Source: Flavobacteriaceae bacterium (GTDB lineage: Bacteria > Bacteroidota > Bacteroidia > Flavobacteriales > Flavobacteriaceae). From it: a stretch of DNA of 5,913 nucleotides. The notes under the pieces are model-generated. The model did not search any database, was not told the DNA's origin, and saw nothing but the letters and a program-made list of their open reading frames with translations. The stretch's first letter is position 1, and each line of letters begins with the position of its first letter. The stretch covers positions 1,300-7,212 of the forward strand of contig DOIV01000135.1 in assembly GCA_003511845.1 (NCBI GenBank), given 5' to 3'. Below, piece by piece: positions 1-5,913 of the stretch. The position numbers were made by a program, and so were the translations under genes.

Positions 1-2505
1 ATTCCTGCCATTGATGACGGATTTAAACCTGTACAACGCCGTATTATGCAATCTATGAAAGATTTGGATGATGGTCGTTATAATAAAGTTGCCAATCTTG
101 TTGGTCATACCATGCAATACCACCCTCATGGGGATGCTAGTATTGCAGATGCTATGGTGCAATTAGGACAAAAAGAACTCCTAATTGACATGCAAGGGAA
201 CTGGGGAAATACCCTTACTGGTGATAGAGCGGCTGCTTCTCGTTATATTGAAGCCAGGCTTTCGAAATTTGCTTTAGAAGTTGTTTTTAATCCAAAAACT
301 ACAGAATGGCAACAATCGTATGACGGAAGACGAAAAGAACCCGTCGATTTACCCGTGAAATTCCCATTATTACTAGCACAAGGTGCTGAAGGTATTGCCG
401 TAGGTCTTTCTACAAAAATATTGCCTCATAATTTTAATGAGCTGATTGACGCTTCCATAAAACATTTAAAAGGACGTAGTTTCAAACTCATTCCTGATTT
501 TTTAACTGGAGGTATTGCTGATGTTACCAATTACAATGACGGTAAACGTGGAGGAAAAGTTAGGGTACGAGCTAAAATATCACAACTGGACAAAAATACT
601 TTAGTTGTCAATGAGTTACCATACGGAACTACTACTTCTTCTTTAATAGATTCTATACTAAAAGCTAATGACAAAGGTAAGATAAAAATTAAAAAAATAG
701 AGGATAATACCGCCGCTGAAGTTGAGATTCTTATTCATTTGCCTAGCGGTGTTTCACCAGATAAAACTATTGATGCTTTATATGCTTTTTCAAACTGTGA
801 ACAATCTATTTCGCCTTTAGGCTGTATCATTGAAGACAACAAACCCATTTTTATTGGTGTACATGAGATGCTTAAACGATCTACTGATCATACCGTAGAT
901 TTACTAAAACAAGAACTGGAAATTCAACTTAATGAGCTAGAAGAACAATGGCATTTTGCTTCGTTAGAGCGAATTTTTATTGAAAACAGAATCTATCGTG
1001 ATATTGAAGAGGAAGAAACTTGGGAAGGTGTTATTGCAGCTATTGACAAAGGCTTAAAACCTTTCACAAAACATCTCAAAAGAGCAGTTACCGAAGAAGA
1101 TATCGTCCGCTTGACGGAAATTAGAATTAAAAAAATATCAAAATTTGATATTGATAAAGCCAAACAGCATATTGAAGGTTTAGAAGAAAAAATTGCTGCT
1201 GTTAAAAATAATTTAGCAAATCTTATTGATTATGCTATTGATTATTTCAAAAACCTAAAAACAAAATACGGCAAAGACAAAGAGCGTAAAACAGAAATCA
1301 GAATCTTTGAAAATATCGTTGCTTCAAAAGTTGCCATGAAAAATGCTAAACTCTACGTAAACAGAGAAGAGGGCTTTATTGGCACCTCTTTACGTAGAGA
1401 TGAATTTATAGCCGACTGCTCTGATATTGATGATATTATTGTATTTAAAGCGGATGGTAAAATGATGATTACAAGGTTAGGTTCAAAAACCTTTGTTGGT
1501 AAAAACATCATTCATATTGCCATTTTCAAAAAGAAAGACAAACGTACGATATACAATATGATTTACCGTGATGGTAAAGCAGGCTCTACTTTTATGAAAC
1601 GTTTTGCCGTTACCGCTGTAACTAGAGATAAAGATTACGATTTAACTGCAGGAAATAAGCTGTCTAAATTATTCTATTTCTCTGCAAATCCTAACGGAGA
1701 AGCTGAAGTGGTTACCATAAATTTAAGAGCTGTAGGAAGTGTTAAAAAATTAAAATGGGATATTAACTTTGCTGATTTAGCGATTAAAGGGCGTGGAAGC
1801 AGAGGAAATACCGTAACCAAATACGCAGTTAAAAATGTTGAACTCAAAGAAAAAGGAGTTTCCACATTAAAACCTCGTAAAATATGGTTTGACGATACTG
1901 TACAGCGTTTAAATGTTGACGGAAGAGGTGATTTACTAGGGGAATTTACCGCAGAGGACAGACTCTTAATTATCAATCAATCTGGTAAGGTAAGAACGAT
2001 AACCCCTAACCTTTCCACTCACTTTGACGAAGACATGATTGTGTTAGAAAAATGGATTCCGAATAAACCGATTTCCGCAATACATTTTGATGGAGAAAAA
2101 GAACGCTATTATATAAAGCGTTTTATGATAGATAACCCCAATAAAGAGGAGTTATTTATTAGTGAACATCCTAAATCTCAACTGGAAATTGTGGCGACCG
2201 ACTATAGACCTATGGCTGAGATTATTTTCTCAAAACGAAATCTAGAAAATCAAACAATTAACTTTGAAGAGTTTATTTCAGTAAAAGGGATTAAAGCAAT
2301 TGGAAATCAACTAACTAGTGATAAAATAAAACAAGTGAACTTATTAGACTCTCTACCTTATAAATACCCTATAGAAAATGCTGTAGAAGTTATTGAAGAG
2401 GAAGAAATAACACCTGAATCAATAAGTAATAATGACAGCCCTACAAGCGAAGAAAAGAAAGACAAACCCTCAACTGAAGATGATGGACAGATTACTTTAT
2501 TTTAA
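1..2505 (+). CDS. parC: DNA topoisomerase IV subunit A, 5'-truncated by the window edge
   Basis: Type IIA topoisomerase breakage-reunion subunit. With ParE it passes one duplex through another to decatenate daughter chromosomes and relax supercoils. The frame is open from base 1, and the first visible residues, IPAIDDGFKPVQRRIM, match the conserved GyrA/ParC N-terminus, so roughly 40 residues are missing and the Met at base 46 is internal. Window numbering (834 residues): HPHGD helix 41-45; catalytic Tyr82 in ASRYIEARL (codon 244-246); coiled-coil tower around 299-415; C-terminal beta-pinwheel about 450-775. A true GyrA box is absent; a degenerate KGRGSRGN sits at 596-603. That, and the close resemblance to the second flavobacterial type IIA A subunit, favour ParC over GyrA. 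The last 45 residues are an acidic, probably disordered tail ending QITLF. The MscS gene follows after 24 bp; parE would be expected upstream but is not visible. Confidence 0.95.
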   Translation: MPAIDDGFKPVQRRIMQSMKDLDDGRYNKVANLVGHTMQYHPHGDASIADAMVQLGQKELLIDMQGNWGNTLTGDRAAASRYIEARLSKFALEVVFNPKTTEWQQSYDGRRKEPVDLPVKFPLLLAQGAEGIAVGLSTKILPHNFNELIDASIKHLKGRSFKLIPDFLTGGIADVTNYNDGKRGGKVRVRAKISQLDKNTLVVNELPYGTTTSSLIDSILKANDKGKIKIKKIEDNTAAEVEILIHLPSGVSPDKTIDALYAFSNCEQSISPLGCIIEDNKPIFIGVHEMLKRSTDHTVDLLKQELEIQLNELEEQWHFASLERIFIENRIYRDIEEEETWEGVIAAIDKGLKPFTKHLKRAVTEEDIVRLTEIRIKKISKFDIDKAKQHIEGLEEKIAAVKNNLANLIDYAIDYFKNLKTKYGKDKERKTEIRIFENIVASKVAMKNAKLYVNREEGFIGTSLRRDEFIADCSDIDDIIVFKADGKMMITRLGSKTFVGKNIIHIAIFKKKDKRTIYNMIYRDGKAGSTFMKRFAVTAVTRDKDYDLTAGNKLSKLFYFSANPNGEAEVVTINLRAVGSVKKLKWDINFADLAIKGRGSRGNTVTKYAVKNVELKEKGVSTLKPRKIWFDDTVQRLNVDGRGDLLGEFTAEDRLLIINQSGKVRTITPNLSTHFDEDMIVLEKWIPNKPISAIHFDGEKERYYIKRFMIDNPNKEELFISEHPKSQLEIVATDYRPMAEIIFSKRNLENQTINFEEFISVKGIKAIGNQLTSDKIKQVNLLDSLPYKYPIENAVEVIEEEEITPESISNNDSPTSEEKKDKPSTEDDGQITLF

Positions 2506-2529
2506 AAGTTTAAATACTACCAGAAATCA

Positions 2530-3390
2530 ATGAAAATAGGCTCTTACATATTAGAATTGACTCCCTTTTGGCAAATAACACTCTATATTATCATTGTTAT
2601 TGTAACAACGTGGCTAATCTCAAGAATTATTCGCTTTTTTCTTACAAAGCATATTGACAAAAAAAATTCCAAGCACCAATACAGTATTACCAGACTAAAA
2701 TTCATAAACAATTCTTTAAAATTTTTTCTTGGAATTATCGCTTTATTCATAATAATTCTTACGGTACCTCAACTTAGAAGCAAAGCTGGGTTTATTTTTT
2801 CTGGAGCAGGTATTTTAGCAGCAATCATTGGTTTTGCGGCACAAGCTGCCGTTTCAAATTTGATTGCCGGTGCATTTATTGTCCTTTTTAAACCCTTTAG
2901 AGTGGGCGACTTCATTAAATTGGATGATTCTCGTCTTGGTATTGTTGAAGACATCACCTTACGTCATACAGTAATTAACACCTTTGAAAACAAACGTCTT
3001 ATTATCCCCAATTCATTAATTAGTACTGAATCAATTTTTAACCACACTATTGACGATACTTATGTACAGAGTTTTAATAATATTATGGTTGGTTTATATG
3101 CAGACATTGACAAAGTAAAACAAATCATCAGAGAAGAAGCTCTAAAATTATCTTATATCATTGACAATCGCACACCAGAACAAATAGCCAACAGTTTCCC
3201 TCAAATTAAAATCAGAATTAAAGAAATTAACGAAAACGGCATATACCTTAGAGCTTTTATCTGGGTAACAGACCCTTATGAAGAATTTAGAGTGAAATCT
3301 GAGTTACTAGAAGCTGTACACAAACGTTTTCTTAAAGAAGGCGTTGATTTACCAGTACCAAAACGAAAAATTATAGATTCAAGTAAGTAA
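2530..3390 (+). CDS. small-conductance mechanosensitive channel, MscS family
   Basis: Inner-membrane channel that opens under membrane tension to release solutes on hypo-osmotic shock. At 286 residues it has the minimal MscS size, equal to the E. coli protein. Visible: TM1 about 12-34, TM2 about 64-80, and pore-lining TM3 about 88-120 with the family signature GFAAQAAVSNLIAG (101-114). KPFRVGDFI (121-129) then leads into the cytoplasmic beta domain, including RLIIPNSLI (156-164). The C-terminal alpha/beta vestibule runs to the end, with no extra ligand-binding or additional TM domains. Aligned without gaps to E. coli MscS, Gln112 is kept (Gln105), Gly113 is Ala106, Gly121 is kept (Gly114), and the gate leucines 105/109 correspond to Ala98/Phe102. 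There is no Shine-Dalgarno site, as usual for the phylum. The short distance from parC suggests co-transcription. Family certain; exact gating properties inferred. Confidence 0.95.
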   Translation: MKIGSYILELTPFWQITLYIIIVIVTTWLISRIIRFFLTKHIDKKNSKHQYSITRLKFINNSLKFFLGIIALFIIILTVPQLRSKAGFIFSGAGILAAIIGFAAQAAVSNLIAGAFIVLFKPFRVGDFIKLDDSRLGIVEDITLRHTVINTFENKRLIIPNSLISTESIFNHTIDDTYVQSFNNIMVGLYADIDKVKQIIREEALKLSYIIDNRTPEQIANSFPQIKIRIKEINENGIYLRAFIWVTDPYEEFRVKSELLEAVHKRFLKEGVDLPVPKRKIIDSSK

Positions 3391-3454
3391 ATTCACACTT
3401 ACATAACCCAACTATTATTAGCAAGTTTAAAAACAATTAAAATAACGGTTAACA

Positions 3455-4186
3455 ATGGAAATTTTAGGAATAGATATAGGAGGCACAGGTATTAAAGGTG
3501 CAATTGTAAATATAGAAACTGGAGCTTTGGTTTCAGAAAAACACAGAATTCCTACACCTAAAGGAGCAATGCCAAGTGATGTTGCTGATGAAGTTGCAAG
3601 TCTAGTCGAGCATTTTAACTGGAAAGGGAAAGTTGGATGTGGATTTCCAGCAATAGTTTCTCATGGTAAAGTGCTTTCTGCAAGTAATATTCACCAAAGT
3701 TGGAAAGGTTTACAAGCTGACCACTTATTCAGCCAACGCACAGGCTTAGAATTTAAAATTGTCAATGATGCTGACGCAGCTGGATTAGCCGCAATGACCT
3801 ATGGAGCTGGCAAAGGTCAAAATGGAACAGTTTTAATGATTACAATTGGTACTGGACTTGGCTCAGGACTCTTTCACAATGGTGTACTTATTCCTAATAT
3901 TGAATTAGGGACTATTCCATATAAAAACTATAAGTACTATGAGACTTATGCCTCTGATGCTGCTCGTAAAAGAGAAGATTTGAGTTATAAAAAATGGGGG
4001 AAACGTTTTAATAAATTTTTAAAATTTGTAGTCCTAGTTACTTCTCCTGATTTAATCATTTTAGGTGGTGGTGCTAGTAAAAAAATTGACAAATTTAAAG
4101 ATCAACTTACTGTTAATGTACGTGTTTTACCTTCTGAGTTTGAAAACGAAGCTGGTATTGTTGGTGCTGCAATAAATGCTAAATAA
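3455..4186 (+). CDS. ppgK: ROK-family polyphosphate glucokinase
   Basis: Predicted cytoplasmic kinase making glucose 6-phosphate from glucose, using inorganic polyphosphate (EC 2.7.1.63) and possibly ATP as donor. The 243-residue protein has the ASKHA fold: phosphate-1 loop DIGGTGIKG (7-15), catalytic Asp105 within VNDADAAGLA, phosphate-2 loop TIGTGLGSG (130-138), and adenosine-type glycines LGGGAS (203-208). It aligns along its length with actinobacterial PPGK: SWKGL, NDADAAG, YGAGK, LIPN, LSYKKWGKR, AGIVGAA. It lacks the CxCGxxGC zinc motif of ordinary ROK glucokinases, as PPGKs do. A basic segment at 179-190 could help bind polyphosphate (inference). The normal E-x-G-H sugar-binding motif reads ELGT (150-153), so the His is Thr here, which makes the substrate less certain. 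It lies 64 bp after the channel gene with no obvious promoter or terminator between them. Confidence 0.85.
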   Translation: MEILGIDIGGTGIKGAIVNIETGALVSEKHRIPTPKGAMPSDVADEVASLVEHFNWKGKVGCGFPAIVSHGKVLSASNIHQSWKGLQADHLFSQRTGLEFKIVNDADAAGLAAMTYGAGKGQNGTVLMITIGTGLGSGLFHNGVLIPNIELGTIPYKNYKYYETYASDAARKREDLSYKKWGKRFNKFLKFVVLVTSPDLIILGGGASKKIDKFKDQLTVNVRVLPSEFENEAGIVGAAINAK

Positions 4187-4217
4187 TAGATCTGTTTTAT
4201 TATAAAATCATTAATTC

Positions 4218-5408
4218 ATGAAATTAATCTATACGCTTGTATTATTTACGTTATTAGACTTTATATCAACATCTTGCACAATAAAAAAATCTACTAAAAT
4301 CAATCCCTCAGAAGAGCAAATAGCAATTGTAAAAAATCAATTTGTACCTGATAAAAGAGTTGCTTTATTTGATGTGATTTCCGTTAAAAACAAGAATGAT
4401 ATTATCCTTAAAGGAGAATCAAATCTACCTGAAGCTATCCAAGCTTTGAAAGAAAATTTAAAAGCAAAAAACATCACTTTTGTCGATAGTATTCAAATCC
4501 TACCAAATAGTAGTTTAGAAGGAAAAACACGAGGTGTAATAAAAATTTCTGTTGCAAACCTAAGAAGCAAACCTAAACATTCATCAGAGCTGGCTACTCA
4601 AGCAACATTAGGCACTCCAGTTTTAGTATATAAGAAAACAGACAACTGGTATTTGATTCAAACTCCTGACAAATATTTATCATGGGTTGATAGTGGTGGT
4701 ATTCAGTTAATGAACCAAGAAGAGTTTGCTAATTGGAAATTGGCCGATAAAATTATTTTTTTAAATACCTACGGACAATCCTTTGAAAATAAACAACAAC
4801 ATATAGTTTCTGATTTAGTTGCTGGTGATGTCCTAGAAGTTATTGATGAATTAAAAACTGCCTACAAAGTAAAATACCCAGATGGAAGGACAGCTTATGT
4901 TCATAAAAATCAAGCCAAAAAATATAAAACATGGTTGGCTGAATTAAAACCTACACAAGAATCTTTAATTAAAACATCTAAAGACCTTATGGGTCTTCCC
5001 TATTTATGGGGAGGCACCTCTTCTAAAGGTGTAGATTGTAGTGGTTTTACGAAAACTATTTATTTTTTAAACGGGATGATTATTCCGCGTGATGCATCTC
5101 AACAAGTACACACAGGTTTACTTACCGATGAAAATAAAAATTTTAAAAATCTACAAGCGGGCGATTTACTTTTCTTTGGTACTCCTGCCGCTAAAGACAA
5201 AAAAGAACGTGTAACCCATGTAGGTATGTGGCTAGGTAATAATGAGTTTATCCATTCTTCTGGTCGTGTCCATATCAGTAGTATGGATAAAAATGCTCCA
5301 AATTACGATGCATACAATTTCAATAGGTATTTAAAGTCTAAGAGAATCCTAAATCAAATGGATAAAAACATTATAAATTTGACTGAAATTAGTGTTTTTA
5401 AAAATTAA
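4218..5408 (+). CDS. lipoprotein NlpC/P60 peptidase with two SH3b domains (YkfC-like)
   Basis: Predicted periplasmic cysteine peptidase cutting gamma-D-Glu-diamino acid bonds in murein peptides, for wall remodelling or peptide recycling. Of 396 residues, 1-20 form a lipoprotein signal (hydrophobic 3-16, then STSC with lipid-bearing Cys20). No acidic export signal follows the Cys (TIKKSTK), so the periplasm-facing leaflet is more likely than the cell surface. About 30-100 is an N-terminal domain I cannot name; SH3b-like domains are about 103-165 and 180-235 (VANLRSKP at 112-119 starts the first). The NlpC/P60 domain is about 248-375: YLWGG (262-266), Cys274 in VDCSGF, His334 in THVGMWLG, His346 in FIHSSG. 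Asp292 lies 18 residues after the Cys, where YkfC-type enzymes have an Asp that contacts a free N-terminal L-Ala, suggesting activity on already trimmed peptides (inference). A roughly 20-residue tail follows. It starts 31 bp after the glucokinase gene. Confidence 0.9.
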   Translation: MKLIYTLVLFTLLDFISTSCTIKKSTKINPSEEQIAIVKNQFVPDKRVALFDVISVKNKNDIILKGESNLPEAIQALKENLKAKNITFVDSIQILPNSSLEGKTRGVIKISVANLRSKPKHSSELATQATLGTPVLVYKKTDNWYLIQTPDKYLSWVDSGGIQLMNQEEFANWKLADKIIFLNTYGQSFENKQQHIVSDLVAGDVLEVIDELKTAYKVKYPDGRTAYVHKNQAKKYKTWLAELKPTQESLIKTSKDLMGLPYLWGGTSSKGVDCSGFTKTIYFLNGMIIPRDASQQVHTGLLTDENKNFKNLQAGDLLFFGTPAAKDKKERVTHVGMWLGNNEFIHSSGRVHISSMDKNAPNYDAYNFNRYLKSKRILNQMDKNIINLTEISVFKN

Positions 5409-5432
5409 TTTCTTTTTTATAAGAAAAAGCAG

Positions 5433-5440
5433 TATATTTG
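5433..5440 (+). promoter_or_regulatory. Bacteroidota-type -7 promoter box before the cold-shock gene
   Basis: TATATTTG matches the Bacteroidota sigma factor -7 consensus TAnnTTTG exactly. It sits just past the stop codon of the NlpC/P60 gene and 30 bp before the cold-shock ATG, so transcription would start near 5444-5447 and leave a leader of about 25 nt. A -33 TTG/TTTG element is not clear; only T-rich sequence lies at the right distance (about 5410-5418). Placement and exact match make it likely, but the start site is predicted, not seen. Confidence 0.7.
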
Positions 5441-5470
5441 CCACTTATATTAATATTTAATTTATTTAAA

Positions 5471-5662
5471 ATGAGTAAAGGAACAGTAAAATTCTTCAAT
5501 GAATCAAAAGGATTCGGCTTTATTACAGAAGAAGGAAACAACAAAGAACATTTTGTACACATTTCAGGTTTAATCGACGAAGTACGCGAAGGTGATGAGG
5601 TAGAATTCGATTTACAAGAAGGTAGAAAAGGACTTAACGCAGTAAATGTAAAAGTAATTTAA
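5471..5662 (+). CDS. cold-shock domain protein (CspA family)
   Basis: Small single-domain RNA/DNA-binding protein, probably an RNA chaperone that melts secondary structure in the cytoplasm. It has 63 residues and is one complete cold-shock domain: TVKFFN (5-10), RNP1 KGFGFI (13-18) with stacking Phe15 and Phe17, RNP2-like HFVHI (27-31), and the closing strand GLNAVNVKVI (54-63). The ATG at 5471 is chosen because MSKGTVKFF is the normal family start. An in-frame TTG at 5438 would add 11 hydrophobic residues and lies inside the promoter box, so it is not used. RNP2 begins with His27 where many bacterial Csps have Val or Ile; this form seems usual in flavobacteria (from memory). It has its own promoter and terminator, giving an expected monocistronic mRNA of about 275 nt. 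The A/T-rich leader of about 25 nt is far shorter than that of E. coli cspA. Confidence 0.95.
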   Translation: MSKGTVKFFNESKGFGFITEEGNNKEHFVHISGLIDEVREGDEVEFDLQEGRKGLNAVNVKVI

Positions 5663-5693
5663 TTATATATCTTTTAAAATTTTTACTTACAGA

Positions 5694-5719
5694 AGCCTAT
5701 CAAATGATAGGCTTTTTTT
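5694..5719 (+). terminator. intrinsic terminator of the cold-shock gene
   Basis: A perfect 8-bp stem, AGCCTATC (5694-5701) with GATAGGCT (5706-5713), closes a 4-base loop AAAT and is followed by a run of seven T (5713-5719, the first T belonging to the stem). It lies 31 bp after the cold-shock stop codon and separates that unit from the acetyltransferase gene. No comparable A-run precedes the stem, so it should work on the + strand only. Confidence 0.9.
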
Positions 5720-5746
5720 ATGCTTACTATTTTATATATTTCAACA

Positions 5747-5913
5747 ATGAACCAAATTAACATTCGTAAAGCCACAGTAAAAGACCTCTCTACTCTATTA
5801 AAGTTTGAACAAGGTGTTATTGAAGCTGAAAGACCATTAGACCCTACTTTAAAACACACCTCAGCAGTTTATTATAACCTTGATGAAATGTTGACTGCAA
5901 AACACATTCACTT
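5747..5913 (+). CDS. GNAT-family N-acetyltransferase, N-terminal part (runs off the window)
   Basis: Only the first 55 codons are present. MNQINIRKATVKDLSTLLKF is the typical opening of a GNAT acetyltransferase: beta1 with IRKAT, then helix alpha1 with a DL(S/P)xLLxF pattern, followed by EQGVIEAERPLDP and YYNLDEML. The acetyl-CoA pyrophosphate loop (Q/RxxGxG/A) would lie further on, so the substrate cannot be predicted. The ATG at 5747 is preferred because it places IRKA near the N-terminus as in the family. Another in-frame ATG at 5720 would add nine residues (MLTILYIST) and begins at the base directly after the terminator T-run, so it is unlikely. Only 27 bp lie between the terminator and this start, leaving little room for a promoter plus leader. 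Confidence 0.8.
   Translation, partial: MNQINIRKATVKDLSTLLKFEQGVIEAERPLDPTLKHTSAVYYNLDEMLTAKHIH

Noticed and set aside
1674..1976. 100-codon open frame on the - strand inside parC
   Set aside because: It lies wholly within the strongly conserved parC frame, and its translation looks like low-complexity reverse reading (Ser/Leu/Pro-rich) with no recognisable domain.
2769..2957. 62-codon open frame on the - strand inside the MscS gene
   Set aside because: It overlaps the most conserved part of the channel (TM3) and has no recognisable family; it is a shadow of the real gene.
4187..4207. TAGATCTG as a -7 box and the palindrome TTTTATTATAAAA before the NlpC/P60 gene
   Set aside because: The box has a mismatch in the key TTTG part, and the palindrome has no room for a loop and is pure A/T; neither is convincing as promoter or terminator.
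5409..5426. Inverted repeat TTTCTT/AAGAAA after the NlpC/P60 stop codon, as a possible terminator
   Set aside because: The stem is 6 bp with one G-C pair and has no T-run after it, so it should be too weak; more likely chance in A/T-rich sequence.
5447..5456. Perfect palindrome ATATTAATAT in the cold-shock leader as an operator
   Set aside because: Short pure A/T palindromes are expected by chance in this composition and there is no second copy or known matching regulator.
5438..5470. N-terminal extension of the cold-shock protein from a TTG start (adds MPLILIFNLFK)
   Set aside because: The TTG is part of the predicted -7 promoter box and the added residues do not belong to the cold-shock fold; the ATG at 5471 is the family start.

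Overview
The window is low in G+C and reads as a piece of chromosome from a member of the Bacteroidota, most likely the family Flavobacteriaceae. Three things point there: the type of every recognisable protein (flavobacterial-style topoisomerase IV A subunit, a 'KEHFVHISGL'-type cold-shock protein, a lipoprotein NlpC/P60 peptidase with SH3b domains); the absence of Shine-Dalgarno sequences before the start codons, which instead have A/T-rich leaders; and a clean Bacteroidota -7 promoter box (TAnnTTTG) before the cold-shock gene. The genus cannot be told from this sequence.

Layout: all six genes are on the + strand. Bases 1-2505 hold the 3' nine-tenths or more of parC (topoisomerase IV subunit A); its start lies before the window. 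After 24 bp comes a small mechanosensitive channel of the MscS family (2530-3390). After 64 bp comes a ROK-family polyphosphate glucokinase (3455-4186), and after 31 bp a periplasm-facing lipoprotein with an NlpC/P60 cysteine peptidase domain (4218-5408). No convincing terminator or TAnnTTTG promoter separates these four, so they may be co-transcribed, though their functions (DNA decatenation, osmotic relief, sugar phosphorylation, murein peptide cleavage) do not form one pathway. A new unit then begins: a -7 box at 5433-5440 drives a 63-residue cold-shock protein (5471-5662), which ends in a strong intrinsic terminator (5694-5719). The window closes inside a GNAT acetyltransferase gene starting at 5747.

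This is mostly housekeeping chromosome. I see no mobile element, CRISPR array, tRNA, rRNA, toxin-antitoxin pair or defence system, and no gap over 300 bp without a gene. The points worth a second look are at residue level: a clamp-binding-like pentapeptide ending ParC, an Ala at the ParC quinolone-contact Ser position, an Ala at the MscS inactivation hinge, loss of the usual sugar-contacting His in the glucokinase, and a possible leaderless start for the acetyltransferase.
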